Assembly (NCBI GenBank): GCA_003194525.1 | Contig: NBIV01000101.1 | Coordinates: 1-64,000 of the forward strand | DNA from: Gracilariopsis chorda | Lineage: Eukaryota > Rhodophyta > Florideophyceae > Gracilariales > Gracilariaceae | Length of the DNA: 64,000 nucleotides | Reading direction: 5' to 3' | Part shown: positions 1 through 10,443 of the stretch, piece after piece | Position numbering within the stretch: position 1 is the first letter of the stretch | How the letters are laid out: every line of letters starts with the position of its first letter | Program-made: the position numbers and the translations under genes | Notes under the pieces: generated by a model | The model's database searches: none | Seen by the model: the letters and a program-made list of their open reading frames with translations, nothing else | What the model was told of the DNA's origin: nothing

Positions 1-98
1 ACCCCTTCCCAAGTTTTCCCTTGGCCGACCGGACCAAGCCCAATTACACCCGGACGGGATGAGGAAACCCACCCAGAAGGGGGCCATCAGAGTGCCCC

Positions 99-1662
99 AT
101 GGTCCCAGTCCTCCCGGTGGAACCCCACCGAGATGATCCGAACGGAAATTCAGACAGCTCCTCTTCTAACGAGGGAAGAGGGGGCCGCCGTGACAGGGGC
201 GGCAGAGCTGACAAGTCCGACACGGATCGCCCTCGCCGCGCACGGAAGAATCGTCGCCGCAGGAAAAAGCGACATTCCTCCGGTTCGGATACTGATTCTG
301 ACCGCTCGGATAGTTCCGATGCCGTTTCCGGAACTGATAGCGACTCAGACTCCGACCGTTCTGGCCGCAGAGGCCGCTCCGACCGTATCGTTCCCGTTCG
401 GAAAGATCCGCGCCTCGGCGCATCAAACCACTGAACGAATTGTTCACCAGGGTGGTGAATTATCGTACGTACCGGCTAACCAATCGTAGCCAATCGTACA
501 ACTCGCGAGTCGCGCGTAAGATTACGCGCTACCAGAAGAAACTGAATGTCCAGATGAAGGGACATTCGTTTTCCGGAGCGGATCCGATATCCGTTCTAAA
601 ACTTTTTACAGCGGTTCAAGACCGCCTGTAACCATAACGGACTGTCCGAGGGAGCAGCGGTATGGTGCTTCCAATTCTACCTGACCGGACCGGCTCACTC
701 ACTGATCCAGTCACGGCTCATGGGAGAGTCGGGCGCCGTGGATGTACGACGTGGCGAGATGCTCCGCTCATACTCCGAAGTCGTCAACTTTTTATTGACA
801 ACGTACGCAACGGATGAAAAATTGCCGACGCGTACTCCACAGGTCACCTGTCAGTCGTCGGGTATGTCCGAAACGGAGTATTCACAGAAGCTGTGGAACA
901 AGGCCCTCCGTTGCGGCAATGTATTCTCCGACCGGCGTTTAAAGTCCCTATTCGTGGAAGGATTACTTCCTTCCATTCGGGCGAAGGTGAGAAATCACCT
1001 TACGACGCATCCGTCCATCGGCTATGATGCGTTGGCGAGGTATGCCGAATCGTATGGCGACACCAGCCGTTCGGTACGACGACAATCCGTTCGGCTTGAC
1101 TCCCTTCCCCATCCCACGGGGAAAAGGGTGGCCGCTCGTACAGACCGTCGGAGTGTCCTAAGCATGGGGAGCCGTACGGATTCGGTAGCCTCCGACACCG
1201 ATGACGGTGAGGCCGTCCTGGCATTTACCCCGGTCGGCTCCGCCCCATCACCCCCACGACGCCGTCAACCGCGCGACGACCTCGTACCGTTCGGGACCCT
1301 CCCGATCGGATTTTTTATAAGCCTGCTGACGCTCGGGCACCAACAAACCGACAGCCGGACGGGAAGCAGTTGATGGACAAACCGTGTCGGATTTGTCTGT
1401 CCGGGAACCGGACCACTGTCAAATGATCCCTCCGAACGTTCGGGATGCTCTGCTAGCCGCTCGGGAACAAAACTACCAACTTCGCAAAGAAGAGGGTTAC
1501 TACAACCGTAACACTCCCGGTCGGTCCAGCATTGGGGTCCGGACCCCTGGGTCAGCAGACTCCGAACGGAAACCTCCTGCATACGATCACGTCAACCGCT
1601 CAATAATGGCCGTTGAAGATCACGGCATGTCCGAGTCGGAAAACGATGTGGAGGGAGCGTAG
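99..1662 (+). pseudogene. gag region of Ty3 element 1
   Basis: Part of a fossil LTR element. The start of the region encodes a Ser/Asp/Arg-rich, SR-like low-complexity stretch. This is followed by a capsid-like stretch whose central motif (ETEYS...RCGNV, around 870-930) aligns by eye with ETDYS...RCGNV in the gag of the element at 32999-42866. It would form the particle core in this family. The region is broken. I cannot see a clear CCHC zinc knuckle here. Confidence 0.7.
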
Positions 1663-1736
1663 AGGCAACGCCCCCTCCGAGGTCGGAACGCCTCACCCGA
1701 ACGAACGGTTTAGATTCTTCGCCCAAGCCGGACGAA

Positions 1737-4700
1737 GTGTACGTTGTGGATGAGTATGAGCCGACAGCCCCAGTGGCCCTTTTAAAGAATACCCACTATA
1801 AGATAAACTTTTCTGTGGATTCTCCCGCTCGGTCTTGTACCCCCTCACCGGTGTACTTGACACCGGCGCTGGCCCTAACCTCATCCACGAACGGAACCTC
1901 CCCTAATTGGGAGGAGCATCTCCAATCCCGTTCGTTCACCAACATCACGGATGCCTCTCGGAATCGTATGAACATCCGTGGTGTTGTTCCCCTACTCGTA
2001 CACATCGGAGCTCTAACCGTTCGGATCCCCTTTCTCGTTGCCACCAACCTCGCGGCCAGTTGTATTCTCGGTACTTCTTTTATCGATAAGTACGTCATGG
2101 CAATACTACCCCCGAAACGGACAATAATCTTACGTCACTCCACCCCGTGGCGATTCAATCTTCTGCCGGTCGGTCCTCTCGCTCGCCGGGAGAGCACGTA
2201 CCGGCTACCACTCGGAAGACCCCTTCTAATAAGATACGGGTCGCCCGACCGGTCGTCATACCCCCCATGTCGGAATCATCCGTCCGGGTAACCACCAAGG
2301 CGGCCGGCCTTGCATTCTTGCAAGGATATCACCGTTCGGCTAGCCGGCAGGAGTTAACCCTCCTGGCCAATGGCATCATGGAACTCCGTCCGGACGTACC
2401 ATTTTACGTCCAAGTGGCGAACTTTTCCGACCGTCCGGTACGCTTACACAAGCGTACAATCATCGGATTAGCTCTACCCTCCCCCATCGCGTTAATCACA
2501 CCGGAATTTCCGTCACGGAGTGACGAAACTAAGGAGGGGGGACCCTTGCCTAATTCATTTTCCGATACGGACAACGCAGCTAACCCGCGCGTTCAGGCGC
2601 CACCAAAGGATCCGGACGATTGGATATCCAATATCCAATTGGCGCCCGAACACGAATCCGAACGGACGAAGATTGTCGAGCTACTGCGCCCATTCCGGGA
2701 TATGTGGGACGGCCATCTCGGACGTGTGGCAGCGGCAAAACACCGCATTGAGCTGGAACCCGGCACGCGGCCAATTTACCAAATGCCGTACCGTGCGGGC
2801 CCCGCTCGTAGAGAACTTGAACGAGCGGAAGTCGAAAAGCAGCTCAGACAGGGCGTTATTGAGCCCTCTACATCTGAGTGGGCCAGCCCGGTCGTGTTTT
2901 GCTCAGAAGAAGGACGGTAGCCTGCGCTTCTGCGTAGACTACCGCCGCCTAAACAAAGCAACCGTACGGGATACCTATCACTACCGAGGATGGATGAATG
3001 CATCGACTCCCTTGGGGAGGCGAAGATATTCACCACCCTCGATGCCAATAGCGGATATTGGCAAGTGGAAGTGGATGAGACCGATCGGGACAAGACTACC
3101 TTCACCTCACACATGGGGCTGTTCAGGTATTTACGAATGCCGTTCGGATTGAAGAATGCTCCGGCAACGTTTCCAACGTGCACTGGATTATCATCTTATC
3201 GCCGTGTGAAGTCGCAGTACGCATTGGTCTACCTTGATGACGTCATCATCTACTCCAGTTCGGTAACCGAGCACTACGAGCCAGCGTACGGACAATTCTG
3301 ACCCTACTCCGATCGGCAGGCGTGACGCTACGTCTGGACAAGTGCCACTTTTTCAGTAGCACGGTCGACTACCTTGGCCACATTCATCCGTCCGGGCAAG
3401 CTTCAAGTGTCAACAAAGACACAAGAAGCAATCCGAGCGGCTAAAGCCACCGACCAACCAGACAGAGCTCCGATCGTTCTTAGGCCTGTGTAACGTCTTC
3501 CGCCGGTTCGTCAAGAATTTCGCTCGAGTTGCGGCACCGCTTAACCGCAAGCTCGAGAAAGGCCAACCGGTTCTGCTTCGATACTCTGTCCGATGAGGAA
3601 TACCAGGCGTACGATGAGTTACGGCAACGGCTCATTCGACCGCCTATCTTGGCAATTCCGCGCCAAGATATGCCGTACGTTCTGGACACTGATGCCTGTG
3701 ATAAACAGGTAGGTTGCGTTCTCCTACAGAAGCAACCGGACGGCGACCTACTCCCGATCGGCTACTGGAGCCGTTCTTTGTCGAAACCCGAACGGGACTA
3801 CACACGACCGAACGGGAATGTCTCGCCGTTGTATGGCGATATTGCACCTCCGACCGTACCTGGAAGGCCAGAGGTTCACACTCCGCACGGACCACCACGC
3901 ATTACGGTGGATACTCAAATCTGGCCGATGCCACCGGTCGGCTAGCACGATGGCGCCTGCGCCTCATGGAGTACGAATTTGACATCGTACACCGACCAGG
4001 AGTTAAGCATCAGGCAGCCGATGCTCTTTCCCGAATCCGAACGGACCGCGAAGACACCAAACCCCCTTGACGAAGAGGTGCCGTGCCTCCTGATATCCGA
4101 CCGAGCGGAAGAAGACAACGATTTGGTCGCCGATGTCACCATCGACGGACAGGAGCACCGAGGCGTCACGCTGGACACCCCGTGCGGACATGACCCGGTC
4201 GGAATTCCAGAGGTCCTCGCAATAGTCGAGGAAGAGACGGACGTCCGGCCAATCACGGTCGAAGAATTCGTCCGAGGCCCAGGCCGAAGACGGATATTGC
4301 AAGACCGTGCGGAAGGACATTGGTAACGGTGTCACGCTATTCGACGTGGAACTGGTACGGAATTATCGTCCGACGCTCCCCCTTGGATGGTGCTCTCCAG
4401 CGAGTGGTGCCCCGTGCACTGGTACCCGCGCGTGCTGTATCTCGCGCACTATCCGCGCTTGGAAGGGCACCCGGGCGGGACCCGCATGTACAATACCCTG
4501 AGGAGGGATTTCTACTGGCCGCAAATGGCGAACGATGTGTTCCAGACCGCACGGGACTGTCGATCGTGCGCTGCCGTGCGGGGAACTCAGTACCGGTCGC
4601 AGAAGCGACTCAAGCTGTTTCCCGCTGCCGGACCATTGGAATTTGTCGCAATGGACATTGTCGGTCCATTCCCGAAGTCCGTCAACGGCTACGAGTATAT

Positions 4701-6013
4701 CCTCGTCATTACCGACCGGTTCTCTAAATTATGCCGCGCTATCCCGCTACGGTCAACCACAGCTCCCGTGGTTGCCAGGGCTTTCCTGGAAAACTGGGCG
4801 TATCCGTACGGCATTCCTAACCACCTACTTACCGATAACGGCCCGCAGTTCGTCTCCAAGTTTTTCGAAGACGTCTGCGCCGCACTGGGGACAAAGCACG
4901 TGCGGACCACGGCATATCATCCCCAGACGAACGGTCAAGCCGAACGGTTTAACAAGACACTGGTGCAACGACTGCGACATTATGTCGCAGACCACCAGTC
5001 TAACTGGCACGCTTACGTGCAACCAATTACGTACGGATATAATCTACAGGTCCACCGCAGCACCTGGACCACGCATTTCGATTTGGCGTTAAACCGATGT
5101 CCCGCCGAACGTTATACTGGATGAGCCCAGTTCCGCAACGGAACCGCGAACGCCGGTGCAACCGACGCCCGCAACAGATGAAGCGTACACTCTACGTCTT
5201 TTAAAGACGACGCTTCAGTCCGCTCGGAATCGCCTCACCGCTGCGCAACGGCGTTACAAAGAGGACTTCGATAAATCCGTACGGCTAACTCCAACCTTCC
5301 GACTGGGACAGGAAGTCTTTCTAGACCGCCCGGCTACTACTTCGACCGATGCGGCCCTGGAGGAGCACGAACGTACGTCACGGAAGTTTTCATTGAGAAC
5401 GACCGGTCCGTACGTCATCATATCCGCGACGGACACCACCGTGACCATCGACGTTGACGGCGTTCATGACACCGTCAGCATCGATCGCGTCACGTTGGCC
5501 CCCGCTCGGCAGTCAAAATCGCACGGCAGGAGCCCCCCGGACGGAAATGCCCAAGACACGCTGACCGGAAGCACTCCCGCTCAATTGCGAGATACCCCGA
5601 GCGGTACAAATAGTTCCAAGCGGACGTCCCGGCCACTAACACCTAACACACCCCCAGCCACCGAATTGGCAGAACCGGACGGCAGAGTGGATCTCCCTAA
5701 GGCGGGAACCTCACCGAACGGAGACACAACACCTGCCCGGGACCACGAGTCTTCCCCGAACGGAAACCGACCGCCAACGACGTTGGCCGTTGTCGACCGC
5801 ATTGTCGACCACGGCCGATCGGCCAACCACCCGTACGGAAGATTATACCGCGTCCGCTGGCACGGATACTCCGCTCGGCATGACACATGGGAACCGCCCG
5901 AACACATACCGCAATATTTCGTTGCACGGTATTGGAACCGACGGGCCGCACGGAGGCGCCCCACTTTAGGAGGGGGGGAATCAAACCCGAAACCCCTGAA
6001 CCGAACGAAATGA
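1737..6013 (+). pseudogene. pol region of Ty3 element 1 (PR-RT-RH-IN-chromodomain)
   Basis: Part of a fossil LTR element, broken. Visible domains are an aspartic protease with DTGAG near 1858; reverse transcriptase from about 2640 to 3300, with a YLDD catalytic box near 3230; RNase H at about 3640-4030; and integrase at about 4430-5080, with the H...H...C...C zinc module, DNGPQF and an HPQTNGQAERFN-type segment. A chromodomain at about 5780-5940 (RVRWHGY...DTWEP) ends the polyprotein. Chromodomains at this position define chromoviruses and are known to steer integration to marked chromatin. The order PR-RT-RH-IN is diagnostic of Ty3/gypsy rather than copia. Confidence 0.85.
5967..5978 (+). 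other. internal polypurine tract just after pol
   Basis: TAGGAGGGGGG lies just inside the end of the chromodomain ORF and is repeated exactly at 9209-9219 before the 3' LTR. In LTR elements such tracts prime plus-strand DNA synthesis. A second, internal copy is known in some retroviruses and long plant gypsy elements. No TG-type LTR start follows directly, so I read it as an internal tract or a duplicated one. Confidence 0.5.
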
Positions 6014-6820
6014 CGCCCCAAAACAGGCAGTTCCAAGCTTCCAAGCGGAGACGGTCAATGGGGACACTCAACAATTGCGCCCAAAACCGAACGAAAACGG
6101 CCTCGTCGAGATCGACACACTGTGAAACGGCGAACGAAAGAACCGCAAACACTGAGCACCACGACCTACGAAGGGCTGCGCGTTCGCGGAAAGCCGTACG
6201 TACGTCACGGAAAGCGCCACCCGCATCGAGCTCAACCGGTCACGCGTGCACCAAGCATGTGCACGCGTCAACCAGCATTGCTGGTGCCCGAACGGGGGCG
6301 AGTGCATGCACTCCTTGCCCGCATACTGCCGGCGCCGCCGCGGTTACTTGCAAGGATAATCAAAAAAATTACGCGCGGAAATTGCCTGCCCACACGGGGT
6401 CGAAAACGACGATTTACCCTTTCGCCGATATCTCCGGAACGGTGGCGTTTCAGACGCTCAAAATGGCCGATTTGGCTTCCCCGCACGGTCAAATAACTTA
6501 GAATTTTTTTGAGACGCACCACACGCTCGCTACGTGCATTACTATATACCGAATCGGATACCGAACGGCGACGCATTGCACCGCACCCTGAAATCGCACA
6601 ATTCCCGATTTTTTTTGGTTTCCGATCGGCGCTGACCACCGAGCAGGACGCGGGCGCGCTAACGCTGACGTGGCAAGCAACGTCCGCGTGACACCCCCCT
6701 ACGCGCGGCGACGATGACCTCACCCGGCTACAAGACCGCATGGCGGGAGTGCTCAAACGCTACCACGGGGAGCGAGACCACACACAACAATAACAAGGTT
6801 TACTCCGTACGTACGGGAGG
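6014..6820. other. non-coding spacer of Ty3 element 1
   Basis: About 0.8 kb between the pol end and the 3' end of the antisense ORF. No convincing gene. Scattered CCG..CGG-type palindromes continue and there are short A/T runs around 6360 and 6500-6620. It may hold a 3' UTR for both the sense pol and the antisense ORF, which would converge here. Confidence 0.4.
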
Positions 6821-8644
6821 CTATGCTAGCAACCCACTAACGGCCCCTACGAGCGGAGGACGGCTGCGTCTTTGAGATGCCGCCACGAACGCCAGGCGTA
6901 CTCCCCCTGCGACAGCCACGGCTAGCAGAAGCTGCACCGCGAGTACGGCCACGCGTACTGACGCCCGGAACCGGAAGGCTAGCCGAACCAGGGCTGACCC
7001 GCTGTGGGGTGGGAGGCCTCTGACCGGACGGAGTTGCAACCCCAGCCATCGGGGTAGGTGTGCTACAGCCCGTTCGGCAGGATTCACGTCGTCCGTCTGG
7101 GTACCCACTTCCTTGCTACCCGCCCCTGGCAGCCTCCGCTCCGGCTCCGGAGGAGCAACCTCCATGGCCTGAGCAGCGACACCTCCGAGCGGATCGAATT
7201 CGGCCACGTTGGGGAAATCCCACGGCGGCCGTACGGGGCCCAACTGGAGACAATGGGTGAGCGGGAACGGATCGGTGGGAATCCGCGGCATCTCGGGAAA
7301 AGTTTCCGTCCGGGGATCAAACCACAGATAGCCTGGGGTCACGACCCAATCGGTCATCACCGACAGGTATAGCCACCTCCGCGCGGTCTCGGTTGCATAG
7401 ATGGTGCCACGAAGAACGTTCTCCAGCCCCATCTGGATTACCAATGAGACCAAGCCGTACGGCAACGGGAACAATCTCCCAAGCCCGGGCGGTTCACGAG
7501 TGTTCGGTTGCCCCGGGAACCCTCGGAAAAAGTTAACTCGAGGATCCTCCGTACGGGTGAACACCCGAACTCCTTCCGAAACGGATTGGAGAAAGGCCAT
7601 CAGAGCGCACACGGCCCATTCCGCAATGGCGATGCGCATGACGCGCTCACTCAGGGCACTGTCGCGGAGCACCTCACCGGAGTAATAGGCCAGGACGGGC
7701 GGGGTGATGACCGACAAATCACGGGTAACGTCAAACTCCCCCCAGTTCTGGGGAGCCCGAACGTACAACTTCTCCCGATCGGCTGGGCTCACATCGAAGA
7801 ACTCGATGTTGTGCCAACAGAACATGTATCCGTCACGGTTGCTACGCAGACGCGCCTCCGTTGCGATATTGTCGCCCCAACGGCAACGATTTAACCAATA
7901 CATCCGGTCGTACGGTCGGGAAAACATTACGAGCTGCAGCGGGTTACTGTCCGCACTGGGGAAGTCCACATCGGTCGCCATACGTCCGATCAGGTCCTGC
8001 ATGCGGGCCTGACATTGATACTCCTCCGGGCACCGGAGGAAGGGCATGTCACAGCGGCCGACCGTCGTGTCGCTCTGGAGGCCGGCGATCCCCTGGAGAT
8101 GTCGCCAGCGCTGTGCCCAGGCCTCGCCCCGAGTACGTTTCGGGTTCCGGCCGGTTAGCTCAAAGAACGAGCGCCGTACGGGAATCGCGGCAAACCGCTT
8201 CGCGTCCAGGAAGTCGCGCAAGTCCGGAGCGTTGATCAGCTCCTCCACACCGTACGGCGGCTGCTCGTTCTGGCCACTGGACCCCGAACGACGAAGGCGG
8301 TGATCGTACTGCTGCCCCGGCAACGGCCTTGCGAAAGTCCCGGGGAGATTCGCGCTTCCGGTCGGCTGGCTCGTACTTCCGGTTGGCGGCAGCGGGAGCG
8401 TCTGAGACGCGACCCTCGGTATGGATACCCCGCTCGGATCAACGGAGTGACCCGGAGGGGCATTCTCTTGGTTGTTTCCGCTCGGAGCGTTTGGCATCGC
8501 GGCAATCGCACTCCCGCTCGCGTGATTCGCGTCCGCGGCGGGGTTGGCCGAAACGGTCGAGTCTCCTCCCTGATTCGGAGCGATGACAGACCGGGCTCCA
8601 AGCGTGGGGTCCGGCGTGACGAATTGGTGCCGATCGGTGGACAT
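6821..8644 (-). CDS. antisense ORF inside Ty3 element 1, unknown protein (607 aa)
   Basis: An uninterrupted 607-codon ATG-initiated ORF opposite to gag-pol, lying between pol and the 3' LTR. I do not recognise the family. The N-terminal ~110 residues are Pro/Ser/Asn-rich and look disordered. The middle (about 130-460) is Trp/Arg/Tyr-rich and looks globular, for example with FSRPYDRMYWLNRCRW and AIAEWAVCALMAFLQ. The tail carries one hydrophobic stretch (VAVLAVQLLLAVAVAGG) that could span a membrane. Antisense ORFs at this position are known in some plant Tat-type gypsy elements, but I see no evident homology. It keeps the CCGNNCGG palindromes of the rest of the element (for example 7229-7236, 7455-7462, 8250-8257), which ties it to the element rather than to the host. 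It looks whole although the neighbouring pol is broken. Function unknown. Confidence 0.55.
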   Translation of the reverse strand: MSTDRHQFVTPDPTLGARSVIAPNQGGDSTVSANPAADANHASGSAIAAMPNAPSGNNQENAPPGHSVDPSGVSIPRVASQTLPLPPTGSTSQPTGSANLPGTFARPLPGQQYDHRLRRSGSSGQNEQPPYGVEELINAPDLRDFLDAKRFAAIPVRRSFFELTGRNPKRTRGEAWAQRWRHLQGIAGLQSDTTVGRCDMPFLRCPEEYQCQARMQDLIGRMATDVDFPSADSNPLQLVMFSRPYDRMYWLNRCRWGDNIATEARLRSNRDGYMFCWHNIEFFDVSPADREKLYVRAPQNWGEFDVTRDLSVITPPVLAYYSGEVLRDSALSERVMRIAIAEWAVCALMAFLQSVSEGVRVFTRTEDPRVNFFRGFPGQPNTREPPGLGRLFPLPYGLVSLVIQMGLENVLRGTIYATETARRWLYLSVMTDWVVTPGYLWFDPRTETFPEMPRIPTDPFPLTHCLQLGPVRPPWDFPNVAEFDPLGGVAAQAMEVAPPEPERRLPGAGSKEVGTQTDDVNPAERAVAHLPRWLGLQLRPVRGLPPHSGSALVRLAFRFRASVRVAVLAVQLLLAVAVAGGVRLAFVAASQRRSRPPLVGAVSGLLA

Positions 8645-9208
8645 CTCGACGAGTTCGGAGCACCCCTTTTTATACTGTTCCGATCGGGAAACGGGGTGAG
8701 CCTCTCGGGAGGTTCACGGCCGCTCGGGTAACGAATGCAACGCGAGAGCACTATCGCGGGAGCGTTGTCAGTGCGTGTCCGGTCGGTTGATTCGATGGAT
8801 CCCTCTCGTACAGCGGCTGTGGGAGGACGCGGAATTTCGCTCGGCGCGCAAGAGCTCGGCCGTTCGGAGGCAGGCGATCGCTTGCGTGGAACCGTCGCTG
8901 GCTGCGTACGTCAGGAGTCCTAAGGACACGACGCGCCGTTGCACCGCGTTGTAACTTCAGCCGAGCGTCCAATGCGCTGACACGTACGATCCCTGCATCC
9001 GCACCCAGGGCCGTGACCGTACGGTCGGCGTTCGAACTTGAATACGCCTTCGAAAGCGCTCCGTGGGCGGCAGAAGTCGGAAGTCCGTTCGGGAAAATTC
9101 GACATAACCCCCCCCCCGGCCCGGGCGGGCCAATTTCTAAACCGGTCGGATTAGCGCTCGTATGAGACCGAGCACCGTGTGGGAGCACTTCGCGGACGAA
9201 GCGAGCTC
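8645..9208. other. spacer / putative antisense-ORF promoter region
   Basis: Non-coding stretch between the antisense ORF start and the terminal purine tract. It holds more CCGNNCGG-type palindromes and a C-run followed by GGCCCGGGCGGGCC near 9107-9131. If the antisense ORF is expressed, its promoter must lie here or in the 3' LTR. Confidence 0.35.
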
Positions 9209-9219
9209 TAGGAGGGGGG
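9209..9219 (+). other. 3' polypurine tract of Ty3 element 1
   Basis: TAGGAGGGGGG, followed two bases later by TGTAGTATAG, a typical LTR start. It is identical to the tract at 5967-5977. Confidence 0.6.
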
Positions 9220-9221
9220 TC

Positions 9222-9845
9222 TGTAGTATAGCGGGCCCGCCCGGGAGTGCACTTCAGAGTGTGCTTGAGTGCCTTCAAGCACCGTATCCGAGCGGATTGT
9301 TTGGCACGTTATGATTGGCCGAACGGAATCGTTGAGTGGTGCACGGGAGCGGGCAATGCCATTGGTTGTGCACTCATTGCCCACAGGTGTACACGTGCCG
9401 GACGGCTGAGGTGCAGGGTTGCTGCGCCAGACGGACAGGTAGCCACGTGGCTGGTGGCATTTGTACGATAGGCTTAGATATTTTAATAATTTTATCCGTA
9501 CGTAGTAGAAGGGTAGCGATTGCGGTGCAGGTTGAGCTCGAGGTGCAGTACTTAGTGCACCTCGCTCCCCGCTACCCACACTCAGTAAACGGTAAGCACC
9601 ACCGTCCCGAACTACTTTTGTCTCTAAAGCAGACCTGAGACATTACTCCGTACGGGACTCAACTAGGTTTACAAGCCGTTCGGACTCTTCGCGCGTATCT
9701 CGACCGCGCCTCACGTACCTAACCGCCCAGTCTTTCCTACGACCGCCCGGTGCTGGCGCTCGTCCCCACGCATCACTTCCCCCCTACCGGATCTCGTGAC
9801 CCATCACGCCCCGCTACGCACGCCGAGCGGATACTGCTTCTAGGA
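9222..9845 (+). repeat. 3' LTR of Ty3 element 1 (approximate end)
   Basis: Begins TGTAGTATAG immediately after a polypurine tract. An AT-rich TATA-like patch (TATTTTAATAATTTTAT) near 9479-9495 could be its core promoter. The right edge is set at about 9845 because CCGNNCGG palindromes (9648-9655, 9676-9683, 9823-9830) stop there and host-like sequence begins. The partner LTR is outside the window, so neither terminus is confirmed. Confidence 0.5.
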
Positions 9846-9879
9846 GACACTTTCAATTGTGTGAATTAGAATCACTATC

Positions 9880-10443
9880 TCACAATGTTGTGCCATGTTT
9901 TCCGTCTTCAGTACAATACTGCGCAGGTTGATCATACCGAGCTTTTACATTCTCCAATTCGTGCATCTTTTCGAAATATTCGGGTTTATCATAAACGTCT
10001 GCGTCATCTCCTTCTCTTCCGGATGCTCTTAGCTTGGTAATGAAAACTGCATATTCTTGCTTGATGCGCGTAAATTTTTTCTGCCAACCCTTTGCAGTGC
10101 GCTTTATCTGGTTTTGTTTCTCCGCTCGCTTAACAGCTTCTGTGAAGACGTTTTTGAGACTCTTTTTCTGAGGACTCCTGTCACCATAACCAGCTTGCTT
10201 CATTATTTGGAACAATATGAGCACTTTGTCATTGCCGTAGTGCTGGCTGTCAGATGTAGGTCGTGTTGAGCTGGGGGACGCGCTTTTTGGTCCGATGTTT
10301 TCGTCCAAAGATGGAACGGAGGGTGTGGACGTTGGTGCTGGTTGTGGTGTGGCCAAGAAAGATTGGGAACAACTGCTACCATTTTTTGCGGTTTCAGGTG
10401 ACAGAGGCAGCTGGGTATTGTGTTGGGATGTGCTCTGAGCCAT
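9880..10443 (-). CDS. Myb/SANT-like DNA-binding protein, possibly transposon-derived
   Basis: 187-codon ORF starting at an ATG. Residues 1-65 are Ser/Pro/Thr-rich. From about residue 70 a helical, Lys/Arg-rich segment (KVLILFQIMKQAGYGD...KGWQKKFTRIKQEYAVFITKLRASG...YFEKMHELE) resembles the Myb/SANT-like domain of PIF/Harbinger companion proteins and plant trihelix-type factors. The pattern is a Trp plus an IKQEY.F..KL..SG stretch followed by a P..F core. The stop lies only ~35 bases from the edge of Ty3 element 1, so the C-terminus may have been cut by that insertion. No transposase or TIR is visible beside it. It is probably nuclear; target unknown. It could equally be a domesticated or orphan Harbinger ORF. 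Confidence 0.5.
   Translation of the reverse strand: MAQSTSQHNTQLPLSPETAKNGSSCSQSFLATPQPAPTSTPSVPSLDENIGPKSASPSSTRPTSDSQHYGNDKVLILFQIMKQAGYGDRSPQKKSLKNVFTEAVKRAEKQNQIKRTAKGWQKKFTRIKQEYAVFITKLRASGREGDDADVYDKPEYFEKMHELENVKARYDQPAQYCTEDGKHGTTL

Larger units (their letters stand above)
1..9845 (+). mobile_element. Ty3/gypsy chromovirus-type retroelement 1 (partial, broken)
   Basis: Fossil LTR retroelement of the Metaviridae. Parts recognisable in order on the plus strand are gag, aspartic protease (DTGAG), reverse transcriptase, RNase H, integrase (zinc-binding HHCC and DDE core) and a C-terminal chromodomain. A purine tract, an antisense ORF, a second purine tract and a 3' LTR follow. The 5' LTR and primer site lie before the window. 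The coding part is broken, with roughly six to ten breaks, so it looks fairly old or never selected since insertion. The right edge, near 9845, is placed where the CCGNNCGG palindromes stop and unrelated host sequence starts. Gag and pol resemble those of the element at 32999-42866, so the two are related but distinct families. Confidence 0.85.

Noticed and set aside
5980-9222. LTR starting directly after the first purine tract at 5967-5977
   Set aside because: No TG start follows. The second tract at 9209-9219 is followed by TGTAG, and a long antisense ORF lies between, so the LTR is placed at 9222.
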